From contig NZ_CP107970.1 in assembly GCF_036090055.1 (NCBI RefSeq), positions 1,056,501-1,120,500 of the forward strand: DNA of 64,000 bases. The letters run 5' to 3'. Origin of the DNA: Nocardioides sp. NBC_00368 (GTDB lineage Bacteria; Actinomycetota; Actinomycetes; Propionibacteriales; Nocardioidaceae). Below the pieces are notes generated by a model. The model ran no database searches and had not been told where the DNA came from. It was given only the letters and a program-made list of their open reading frames with translations. This document shows positions 34,087-43,509 of the stretch, in pieces. Position 1 is the first letter of the stretch, and every line of letters begins with the position of its first letter. A program made the translations under genes and the position numbers.

Positions 34087-35438
34087 CGATCCCCACCGTT
34101 TCCACCGTCCTGGACGACCACGACCCGAGCGTCCCCGAGATCATCCGCGGCACCAGGCACCTGCCCGAGATGCGGGTCGACCCGATCTCGCTGTTCACCC
34201 GCGTCCGCGAGGAGTGCGGCGACCTCGGCCGCTTCCGGCTCGCCGACAAGGACGTCGTCCTGGTCACCGGTGCCGAGGCCAACGAGGCGTTCTTCCGGGC
34301 GCCCGACGACGTGCTCGACCAGGCGGCTGCGTACCCGTTCATGACGCCGATCTTCGGCAAGGGCGTCGTCTTCGACGCCTCGCCCGAGGAGCGCCAGCAG
34401 ATGCTGAAGAACCAGGCGCTGCGCGGCGACATGATGCGCGGGCACGCGCAGACGATCGAGGCCGAGATCCGCCGGATGATCGCCGGCTGGGGCGAGGAAG
34501 GGGAGATCGACCTGCTCGACTTCTTCGCCGAGCTGACCATCTACACGACCTCGGCGTGCCTGGTCGGCAAGCCGTTCCGCGAGGAGCTCGACTCCTCGTT
34601 CGCCCAGCACTATCACGAGCTCGAGCACGGCACGGACGCGATCGCGTACGTCGACGCGTACGCGGACATCGAGAACTTCCGGAGGCGCGACGCCGCCCGG
34701 GAGCGCCTGGTCGCGCTCGTCCAGGCGATCGTCGACAAGCGGGTCGCCCGGGGCAAGGTCCCGCGTGAGGAGCGCGACCTGCTCGACGTACTGATCTCGA
34801 TCGACATGGACACCGACACCATCACCGGGATCTTCATCTCGATGATGTTCGCGGGCCACCACACCTCCTCGGGCACGGCGTCCTGGGCGATGATCGAGCT
34901 GCTGCGGAACCCCGAGGTCATGGGCGATGTCGTCCAAGAGCTCGACGAGCTGTACGCCGACGGCAGCGAGGTCTCCTTCCAGGCGCTGCGTTCCATCCCG
35001 GTGCTCGAGGCCGCGCTCAAGGAGACGCTGCGGCTGCATCCGCCGCTGATCATCCTGATGCGTCTGGTTCGCGAGGACTTCGAGCTGCTCGGCGAGACCA
35101 TCCCGGCCGGCACCCTGCTCGCCGCCTCGCCGCGGGTCTCCAACCGGATCGAGGAGGACTTCCCGAAGGCGGAGGCCTTCGACCCGTCGCGCTACATCGA
35201 CCCGCGCCAGGAGGACATGCAGAACCGCTGGACCTGGATCCCGTTCGGCGCCGGCAAGCACCGCTGCGTCGGCAACGCGTTCGCGATGATGCAGATGAAG
35301 GCGATCTTCTCGGTCATCCTGCGCGACTACTCGTTCGAGGCGGCGCAGCCGCTGGAGTCGTACGCCGACGACTTCACCAAGATGGTGATCCAGCTCCAGC
35401 AGCCCTGCCGGGTCCGCTACCGGAGGAGGCGGTCGTGA
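34083..35438 (+). CDS. cyp51: Sterol 14-alpha-demethylase P450 (CYP51)
   Basis: The 451-residue protein has the CYP51 B'-helix signature AYPFMTPIFGKGVVFDAS, the I-helix MMFAGHHTSSGTASW (the CYP51 signature around GHHTS), KETLRLHPPLIILMR and the heme loop PFGAGKHRCVGNAFA with Cys395, all almost as in M. tuberculosis CYP51, which has the same length. It removes the 14-methyl group of sterols using a ferredoxin. It overlaps the SDR before it and the ferredoxin after it. The presence of CYP51 in a KstR-box operon suggests a catabolic rather than biosynthetic role, which is an inference. Confidence 0.93.
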   Translation: MTIPTVSTVLDDHDPSVPEIIRGTRHLPEMRVDPISLFTRVREECGDLGRFRLADKDVVLVTGAEANEAFFRAPDDVLDQAAAYPFMTPIFGKGVVFDASPEERQQMLKNQALRGDMMRGHAQTIEAEIRRMIAGWGEEGEIDLLDFFAELTIYTTSACLVGKPFREELDSSFAQHYHELEHGTDAIAYVDAYADIENFRRRDAARERLVALVQAIVDKRVARGKVPREERDLLDVLISIDMDTDTITGIFISMMFAGHHTSSGTASWAMIELLRNPEVMGDVVQELDELYADGSEVSFQALRSIPVLEAALKETLRLHPPLIILMRLVREDFELLGETIPAGTLLAASPRVSNRIEEDFPKAEAFDPSRYIDPRQEDMQNRWTWIPFGAGKHRCVGNAFAMMQMKAIFSVILRDYSFEAAQPLESYADDFTKMVIQLQQPCRVRYRRRRS

Positions 35439-35659
35439 CGCTGACCGCTGACCTGGGTCTGTGCCAGGGGCACCAGGAGTGCCTCGCCGAGGCACCGGAG
35501 CTCTTCGGCTTCGACGAGGACGGCTATCACGTCGTCGTACGCGTCCCCGACCCGTCCGCAGACCAGATCGCGGCCGCGCGTGCGGCCGTCAAGTACTGCC
35601 CGGCTTTCGCTCTCACCCTGGTCGAAGCGGAGCCCGAGACGATCAACAGGGAGGACTGA
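35435..35659 (+). CDS. Small 3Fe-4S-type ferredoxin (Rv0763c-like)
   Basis: The 74-residue protein has the cluster pattern CQGHQEC near the start and KYCPAFAL near the end. The central His in place of the usual second Cys resembles the ferredoxin encoded beside CYP51 in M. tuberculosis. It starts at GTG 35435, overlapping the cyp51 stop (GTGA), and is expected to deliver electrons to CYP51 and perhaps to the CYP123-like enzyme. Confidence 0.88.
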   Translation: MTLTADLGLCQGHQECLAEAPELFGFDEDGYHVVVRVPDPSADQIAAARAAVKYCPAFALTLVEAEPETINRED

Positions 35660-35660
35660 C

Positions 35661-36290
35661 ATGGACCGCACCGAGATCGAACGGTTCTGGGCCGAGTGGC
35701 TCGACCTTAACCGTCAAGCAGAGGCTGAGGGTGACTGGGCGCCGCTGGCCGACGCGTACGCCGAGGACGCGACGTACGGCTGGATGTATACCCCCGACGA
35801 GCACTTCATGGCCGTGGGTCGCGAGCAGATCCGGGAGTGGGCGCTCGGCACCGAGATGGCCGGGCTCGAGGGCTGGCACTACGACTACCAGGCGACGGTC
35901 ATCGACGACGTCAACGCGATGGTGATCGGGTTCTGGAGGCAGCGGGCCGGGATCGTCGACGACGCGACCGGCGAGGAGTACGAGATCCTCGGCATCGGCG
36001 GCTCCTGGTTCGGCCTCACGCGGCGGCCCGGCGGCGACGGGCTGGAGTTCGCCTGGCAGCGGGACTGGTTCGACCTCGGGTCCACCGCGACCACCTTCCT
36101 CGACATCGTGAAGGCCAAGAAGGCGACCGCGGGGCTGCTGGAGCGGATGTCCCTCAACGGCATCGAGCAGCCCGGTCACTACCGCCTCGCCGACCTGCCC
36201 TCGACCGTCTGGCCGCCACCCGTCGCGGCCGGGAACTTCGTGACCCAGAGCAAACCGTCTCTGGCTTCGCTTCGACAGGAGCCCGTGTGA
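35661..36290 (+). CDS. NTF2/SnoaL-like protein in the cyp51 operon
   Basis: The 209-residue protein starts with RTEIERFWAEWLDLNRQAE and has LADAYAEDATYGWMYTPDEH, a layout of the SnoaL/NTF2 superfamily, with a longer C-terminal tail. It begins 1 bp after the ferredoxin stop and overlaps the aldehyde dehydrogenase start by 4 bp. In M. tuberculosis the equivalent position is the uncharacterised Rv0762c. Catalytic function not recognised. Confidence 0.7.
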   Translation: MDRTEIERFWAEWLDLNRQAEAEGDWAPLADAYAEDATYGWMYTPDEHFMAVGREQIREWALGTEMAGLEGWHYDYQATVIDDVNAMVIGFWRQRAGIVDDATGEEYEILGIGGSWFGLTRRPGGDGLEFAWQRDWFDLGSTATTFLDIVKAKKATAGLLERMSLNGIEQPGHYRLADLPSTVWPPPVAAGNFVTQSKPSLASLRQEPV

Positions 36291-37771
36291 CGAACCGAAA
36301 CCCCACCAACCCGCCCGCCCAGCAGCTCGTCGACGGCAAGCTCGGCGCGGCCGCATCCGGCGAGACGTACGCGATCCTCAACCCGGCCACCGGACAGGAG
36401 ATCGGCCGCGCGCCCGACTCGACGGCCCAGGACATGGACGCCGCCATCGCCGCCGCGCGCCGGGCCTTCGACGAGACCGACTGGTCGACCGACGTGGCGT
36501 TCCGGGTTCGCTGCCTGCGCCAGCTGCACCAGGCGATCCTCGACAACGCCGCTGCGCTGCGTGAGCTGACGACCGCGGAGGTCGGCGCGCCGGCCTTCCT
36601 GGTGGCCGGGCCCCAGTTCGACACCCCGGTCGACACACTGCGGTGGACCATCGACCTGGCCGAGTCCTACGAGTGGTCGCGAGATCTGGGGGTCGGGGTC
36701 ACGATGGGCATCTCCTCGCGCCGCACCGTGCGCAAGGAAGCTGTCGGGGTGGTCGCGGCGATCACGCCGTGGAACTTCCCCAACCAGATCAACCTGGCCA
36801 AGATCGGGCCGGCACTGGCCGCGGGCAACACCGTGATCCTCAAGCCAGCACCCGACACCCCGTGGCTGGCCGCGGAGCTCGGACGCCTGGCCGCCGAGCA
36901 CACCGACCTGCCTCCGGGGGTGTTCAACGTGGTCAGCCCGCGCGACAACCGCGTCGCCGCCATGCTGGCCGAGGACCCGCGGGTCGACCTGGTCTCCTTC
37001 ACCGGCTCCACGGCCACCGGCCGGGCCATCATGGCGGCCGCGGCGCCGAACCTGAAGAAGGTCTTCCTCGAGCTCGGCGGCAAGTCCGCGGCGATCGTCC
37101 TCGACGACGCCGACGTGGCCTCGGCCGCGTCGATGGCGGCCTTCTCGGTGGCCGTGCACGCAGGTCAGGGCTGTGCGCTGACGACCCGGCTGCTGGTGCC
37201 CCGGGCGTCCTACGACGCGGCCGTCGAGGCCGCCGCCGCGACCATGTCCTCGCTCGGCGCGGGCGACCCGGCCGAGCCCGGCACGATCTGCGGCCCGGTG
37301 ATCTCCGCGGTCCAGCGTGACCGGATCCTCGGCTACCTGGCGCTCGCCGAGGAGGAGGGCGGCCGCATCGCCACCGGCGGCGCTGCCGCCGTCCAGGAGG
37401 GTGAGCTGGCCGCGGGGTTCTGGGTCCAGCCCACGGTGATCGCGGGCCTCGACAACACCGCCCGCGTCGCCCGCGAGGAGATCTTCGGCCCCGTGCTCAC
37501 GGTCATCGCGCACGACGGCGACGACGATGCCGTACGCATCGCCAACGACTCGCCCTACGGCCTCTCCGGCTCGGTCGAGTCCGGATCGCTGGAGCGCGCG
37601 AAGTCGGTGGCCGCCCGGATCCGCACCGGCACCATCGGCGTCAACGGCGGCCAGTGGTTCGGCCCCGACGCCCCCTTCGGTGGCTACAAGCAGTCCGGCC
37701 TCGGCCGGGAGATGGGCGTCGAAGGCTTCGAGGAGTACCTCGAGACAAAACTCATCGCGGAGCCGGCATGA
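36287..37771 (+). CDS. NAD(P)-dependent aldehyde dehydrogenase (Rv0768/AldA-like)
   Basis: The 494-residue enzyme has cofactor region TPWNFPNQINLAKIGPAL, catalytic Glu in LELGGKSAAIV and catalytic Cys in AGQGCALTTRL. GTG 36287 follows AGGAG by 5 nt and overlaps the preceding stop. The M. tuberculosis homologue Rv0768 lies divergently next to the cyp51 cluster; here it is co-directional in the same operon. It probably oxidises an aldehyde arising from P450 or SDR action. The second repeat array begins 4 bp after its stop. Confidence 0.88.
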   Translation: MTNRNPTNPPAQQLVDGKLGAAASGETYAILNPATGQEIGRAPDSTAQDMDAAIAAARRAFDETDWSTDVAFRVRCLRQLHQAILDNAAALRELTTAEVGAPAFLVAGPQFDTPVDTLRWTIDLAESYEWSRDLGVGVTMGISSRRTVRKEAVGVVAAITPWNFPNQINLAKIGPALAAGNTVILKPAPDTPWLAAELGRLAAEHTDLPPGVFNVVSPRDNRVAAMLAEDPRVDLVSFTGSTATGRAIMAAAAPNLKKVFLELGGKSAAIVLDDADVASAASMAAFSVAVHAGQGCALTTRLLVPRASYDAAVEAAAATMSSLGAGDPAEPGTICGPVISAVQRDRILGYLALAEEEGGRIATGGAAAVQEGELAAGFWVQPTVIAGLDNTARVAREEIFGPVLTVIAHDGDDDAVRIANDSPYGLSGSVESGSLERAKSVAARIRTGTIGVNGGQWFGPDAPFGGYKQSGLGREMGVEGFEEYLETKLIAEPA

Positions 37772-37774
37772 AAC

Positions 37775-38103
37775 CCCCGACCCGGCGCATCTGCCCCAGG
37801 AAATCCCGCCCACTCGGCCCGTATGTCCCGCAGCCGACCGCCCAGTCGGCGCATCTGTCCCGGCTGAGGGCCTCGAGTCGGCGCGTATGTCTCATCAGGC
37901 CCGTCCTATCGAGGGCGGTCGGGACATTTGCGCCGACTGGGCACGGGGTTGTGGGACAGATACGCCGAGTGGACGCGGGTCTGCGGGGCTGTTGTGCCGA
38001 ATGGGTGGCGAACGCTGGGACAGATGCGCCGAGTCGGCGGGGTGATCTGGGGCAGACGCGCCGGGTCGGCGGTGGAGCTTGGGACAGACGCGCCGGGTCG
38101 GCG
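37775..38103. repeat. Inverted array 2: ten 23-bp units at exact 32-bp period
   Basis: This is the same family as array 1 (core CGCCGASTCGGCG, tail CATCTGTCCC). Forward copies start at 37775, 37807, 37839 and 37871; reverse copies at 37921, 37953, 37985, 38017, 38049 and 38081. Every step within a half is exactly 32 bp, including at the decayed copy at 37985, and the halves are 27 bp apart with tails facing inward. The 9-bp spacers differ, but the base before reverse copies is usually T. The array fills the 349-bp gap between two genes of the same strand, and its last unit ends 17 bp before the SDR start. Confidence 0.95.
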
Positions 38104-38120
38104 TGGGAGAGGACGGACGG

Positions 38121-38867
38121 ATGAGGTTCGAGGGCAAGGTTTTCGTCGTCACCGGGGCGGCGCAGGGGATCGGCGAGGCGTACGCGAAGGGGCTGGCAGC
38201 CGAAGGGGCCGCCGCCGTGGTCGCCGATCTGAACGAGGAGAAGGGGCAGCAGGTCGCCAAGGAGATCGAGGCGGCCGGGGGAGTCGCCAGGTTCGTACGC
38301 TGCGACGTCTCCGACCACGCCTCCGCGGCCGCGCTGGTGGCCGAGACGACCGAGGCGTACGGCGGGATCGACGGTCTGGTCAACAACGCCGCGATCTATG
38401 GAGACATGGCCTTCGACCTGCTCATCACCGTCGACTGGGACTACTACGAGAAGTTCATGAGCGTGAACCTCAACGGTGCCCTGGTGATGACCCGCGCCGT
38501 CTACCCGGCGATGCAGAAGCGGGGCGGCGGCGCGATCGTCAACCAGTCCTCGACCGCGGCCTACCTCTACTCCGGTTTCTACGGGCTGGCGAAGGTCGGC
38601 ATCAACGGACTGACCCAGCAGCTCGCCCACGAGCTCGGTGGGATGAACATCCGGGTGAACGCGATCGCGCCGGGGCCGACCGACACCGAGGCGACCCGGG
38701 TGCAGGCCGGCGACGCGGCGCGAGAGATGACGAAGGGCATGGCGATCAAGCGCCTCGGCACCACCGAGGACATGGTCGGGACCGCGAAGTTCCTCCTCTC
38801 CGAGGAGTCCTCGTGGATCTCCGGGCAGATCATCGCCGTCGACGGTGGAGGGACGTTCCGGCTGTGA
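38121..38867 (+). CDS. Short-chain dehydrogenase/reductase (Rv0769-like)
   Basis: The 248-residue SDR has TGAAQGIGEAYAKGLA, the NNAAIYG motif and catalytic Ser in NQSSTAAY with the FYGLAKVG segment providing Tyr and Lys. The C-terminus ISGQIIAVDGGGTFRL is typical. ATG 38121 follows GAGAGGA; an in-frame start at 38079 lies in the repeat array and is rejected. Length equals Rv0769. It overlaps the next gene by 4 bp. Confidence 0.87.
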   Translation: MRFEGKVFVVTGAAQGIGEAYAKGLAAEGAAAVVADLNEEKGQQVAKEIEAAGGVARFVRCDVSDHASAAALVAETTEAYGGIDGLVNNAAIYGDMAFDLLITVDWDYYEKFMSVNLNGALVMTRAVYPAMQKRGGGAIVNQSSTAAYLYSGFYGLAKVGINGLTQQLAHELGGMNIRVNAIAPGPTDTEATRVQAGDAAREMTKGMAIKRLGTTEDMVGTAKFLLSEESSWISGQIIAVDGGGTFRL

Positions 38868-40140
38868 GCACGGCGAAGGGGACACGCGCAGGTTTTGTGG
38901 GGCTGGGCAACATCGGCAAGCCGATGGCGCTCCGGCTCGCGGGCACGGACGGGATCGAGCTGTGGGTCCATGACATCGCCGAGGAGCCCGTCGCCGAGCT
39001 CGGTGCCGCCGGTGCGAAGACCGCCGCCTCGGTCGGCGAGCTGGCCTCGGCCGTCGACGTGCTCAGCGTGATGGTGCGCGACGACGAGCAGGTCCGCCAG
39101 GTCATCGCCGAGGTGATCGCGGCCGACCGCTCGGAGCAGCCTCCGTTGACGGTCCTGGTGCACTCCACGGTCGCCCCGGAGACGCCTGCCGCCTTGGCCG
39201 CGACCGCGGAGCCGCACGGCGTGCAGGTGCTCGACGCCCCGGTCTCCGGCGGCCCGATGGGGGCGGCCGAGGGCACCCTGGCGATCCTCGTCGGCGGCAC
39301 CCCCGAGGCGTACGCAGCCGCCGCACCGGTCCTGGCGGCGATGGGCACCAAGGTGGTCCATGCCGGTGAGATCGGTGCGGGGACCAGGCTGAAGCTGGCC
39401 CGCAACCTGCTCCACTTCGCCTCGTTCACCGCCGCGACCGAGGCCCAGCGTCTCGCCGAGGCGGCCGGCCTCGACCTGGTCGCGCTCGGGGAGGTCGTAC
39501 GCCACACCGACGCGATCACCGGTGGCCCGGGCGCGATCATGCACCGCGACACCACCGCACCGATCGAGGAGACCGACTTCTGGCACGGCGTCTTCGGTCA
39601 CGTGGTCGCGCTGGGGGAGAAGGACCTCGGCTTCGCGGTCGCGCTCGCCGACGAGCTCGACGTCGACGTGCCGCTCGCCCGCCTCGCGCTCGAGCGCCTG
39701 GCTCCGGGGTTGGGGATGCCCTCCACGACGTCGCCACCGGTGGCGGACGACAAGTTCGCCGACCTCCCTGAGGCGCGGGCCCGGGGACTGCGGAAGATGG
39801 AGGAGGTCTACGGCTTCGACATGGCCGATGGCGAGGGTGACTTCTTCCGCTACACCGCCGACCACCTCTTCGGCGACATCTGGCAGCGCCCGGGCCTGAC
39901 CACGCGCGACCGTCGGCTCCTGCTGATCGGCCTGCTCGCCGGCAGGGGCGCCGCCGACGTGCTCGGGATCCAGATCCCCGCGGCGTACGCCAACGGCGAG
40001 CTGTCCGAGGACGAGCTGCGCGAGATCGTGGTGTTCCTGAGTCACTACGCGGGGTGGCCCGACGGGGCCAGGATGAACACGGTCGTCGAGGAGACGATCG
40101 GAAAGGCCCAGCGGAAGGCCCGGCGGAAGGCTCAGCGCTC

Positions 40141-40144
<4 letters not shown>
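38864..40144 (+). CDS. Fusion of NAD-binding hydroxyacid dehydrogenase (Rv0770-like) and carboxymuconolactone decarboxylase-like domain (Rv0771-like)
   Basis: The 426-residue protein has two modules. Residues 1-285 are a 3-hydroxyisobutyrate/6-phosphogluconate dehydrogenase type: FVGLGNIGKPMALRLA Rossmann motif, DAPVSGGPMGAAEGTLAI substrate loop and the KLARNLLHF catalytic Lys helix. Residues 300-410 are a carboxymuconolactone decarboxylase/AhpD-like helical domain with RDRRLLLIGLLAGRGA and LREIVVFLSHYAGWPD. In M. tuberculosis these are the separate neighbours Rv0770 and Rv0771, so the fusion predicts that the two act on one pathway. GTG 38864 overlaps the SDR stop. Confidence 0.87.
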
Positions 40145-41751
<1,607 letters not shown>

Positions 41752-41814
41752 CCCGCGGTCATTGGGGATGTCTGCCAGAGTGGATGAAAACCGATCCTCG
41801 GGGAAAGGCACTCG

Positions 41815-42240
41815 ATGTCAGGCAGCGAATACAAGGACTGGAACCAGTCGATCATCGACGAGTTCCGCGCCAACGACGGCAATGTCACCTCCGTGCCGTT
41901 CGGGCGCGGGCTCTTGCTCGTGCACCACACCGGCGCCAAGACCGGCAAGGAGCGCGTCTCGCCGGTGGCCAACCTCCACCCGGACGCCGACACCTGGCTG
42001 ATCGCCGCCTCCAAGGCCGGCGCGCCGGAGAACCCGGCCTGGTACCACAACCTCCTGGCCCATCCGGAGACCAAGATCGAGACTCCCGACGAGGGCGTCG
42101 TCGAGGTCGAGGTCACCGAGCTGAAGGGCGCCGAGCGCGACCAGGCCTGGGAGCGGTTCAAGGCGATGAGCCCGGGCTTCGGCGAGTACGAGGCGAAGAC
42201 CGACCGGGTCATCCCGGTCCTCGCGCTGCGCCGCAGGTGA
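41815..42240 (+). CDS. Deazaflavin (F420)-dependent nitroreductase/quinone reductase family protein
   Basis: The 141-residue split-beta-barrel protein has LLLVHHTGAKTGKERVSPVA, LIAASKAGAPENPAWYHNL and a C-terminal RVIPVLALRR strand, the pattern of the Ddn/FDOR-A (DUF385) family. Such enzymes use F420H2 to reduce quinones or enones. ATG 41815 follows GGGAAAGG. The gap of 63 bp to fprB holds no terminator, so it may be cotranscribed. It is convergent with the next gene. Confidence 0.82.
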   Translation: MSGSEYKDWNQSIIDEFRANDGNVTSVPFGRGLLLVHHTGAKTGKERVSPVANLHPDADTWLIAASKAGAPENPAWYHNLLAHPETKIETPDEGVVEVEVTELKGAERDQAWERFKAMSPGFGEYEAKTDRVIPVLALRRR

Positions 42241-42243
42241 TCC

Positions 42244-43509
42244 TCAGACCGGGGTGATCGGCAGCGACCGGCGCGGCTCGAAGGTGAAGTCCGCGCCGGT
42301 GCTGAACCGCACCACCGCGACCTCGGAGGCTTCCGGGGCAGGGTCGGGGCGGCTGACGACCTCGACCCGCCAGCCGTCGTCGGCCGTGCTCCCCTCGGCC
42401 GTCACCTCGACGTCGAGGTGGGGGTCGAGGGCCTGCACCGCGACCTGGAGCGGAACGAACCATTCCGGCCCGATCAGCGAGACCCAGGCGCCGTCCTCGT
42501 CGGCGGCCGCGGGCCGGACGACCAGCGCGCCGGCACCGACCTCGACCGAGACGTACGCAGCAGGGTTGAGCATCGGGTGGAGCGCGAGCAGCCGCAGCGC
42601 GCCCATGGTGTCCGGCGGCAGCGAGAGGGCCCGAGCGAGCCGGGCTCCGGCGATGCCGGCGACGCCGACGAGCTGCTTGCGGCGGATGTCGAGGAGCTGC
42701 TCCGGTGAGGTGGCCCGTGGCTCCAGGGCGAGGGTGAAGCCACGGTCGAGCAGCGCCATCTGCAGACAGACCTCGTCGGCGATGCGCGCCAGCGCGGAGT
42801 GGGAGAACGCGGCGAAGTCGAGGTCGGAGACGAGCGGCCCGGCGTAGTCGGCCGCGCCCTCATCGCCCGCCTCGATCGGGGCCAGCTCGAGCCCGGCCGC
42901 GCGGGACCGCTGGTTCACCGCCAGCTCTGGGATCGCCACCGCCTCGGGATGGGCGTCGTCGATGGTGACGGTCCAGCGGCAGTGTGGCGTCCGGTCGGCG
43001 GGCGTTCGCGGCGGGCGGTGGACCGGGCGCACCTGGGCGCGTGGATGCGTCGCGATCGCGGTGGCGTCGAAGGTGGGGTCCTCGATGTCGTGGCACATCC
43101 CGCGGACGTACTCCTCGCCCATCGGCTCGACGTCCATCAGCGCGCCGCAGTGGTCGAGGTGGAACTCGCCGTGGCGGGCGTCGTGGACGGTGTAGCGGAA
43201 GTCCATGAACTGCGGCGGTGCGCCGATGTCGAGCTGGAGACCCTTGAAGATGGTCGGCACGTCACCCTGTCCCGGCACGGCCGGTGCGTAGCCGAGCGCG
43301 GCCTGCATCCGCCGGGTGTAGATCGGTGAGGCGGCGGCCCACTCGACGATCGCGATCCGCAGCATCTCCTCGCGACCGAAGGCGGAGATGCACCACGCCA
43401 TCCCGGCCCGGTCGATCAGCTGACCGATCAGGAGGAGCTCGCGGACGACCTCGGCGAGCTCCTCCCGGGTCAGATCGGCATAGCGGGAACAGCGTGCTGA
43501 AGACGTCAA
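42244..43509 (-). CDS. Unrecognised 421-residue protein in the fadA5-GMC-AldDH operon
   Basis: I do not recognise this family. The frame follows the aldehyde dehydrogenase with a TTGA overlap, so TTG 43509 is the likely start; the extended 830-residue reading is an antisense shadow of the AldDH. The N-terminal third is helical (DLTREELAEVVRELLLIGQ). A middle section has HGEFHLDHCGALMDVEPMGE with clustered His, Cys, Asp and Glu that could bind a metal. The C-terminal half is mixed alpha/beta. Its position as last gene behind a KstR-type promoter suggests a steroid role. Confidence 0.6.
   Translation of the reverse strand: MTSSARCSRYADLTREELAEVVRELLLIGQLIDRAGMAWCISAFGREEMLRIAIVEWAAASPIYTRRMQAALGYAPAVPGQGDVPTIFKGLQLDIGAPPQFMDFRYTVHDARHGEFHLDHCGALMDVEPMGEEYVRGMCHDIEDPTFDATAIATHPRAQVRPVHRPPRTPADRTPHCRWTVTIDDAHPEAVAIPELAVNQRSRAAGLELAPIEAGDEGAADYAGPLVSDLDFAAFSHSALARIADEVCLQMALLDRGFTLALEPRATSPEQLLDIRRKQLVGVAGIAGARLARALSLPPDTMGALRLLALHPMLNPAAYVSVEVGAGALVVRPAAADEDGAWVSLIGPEWFVPLQVAVQALDPHLDVEVTAEGSTADDGWRVEVVSRPDPAPEASEVAVVRFSTGADFTFEPRRSLPITPV

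Noticed and set aside
37775..38103. Protein-coding repeat
   Set aside because: The 32-bp period is not a multiple of three and frames through it carry no conserved protein repeat; longer starts for the SDR and fusion genes that run into the array were therefore discarded.
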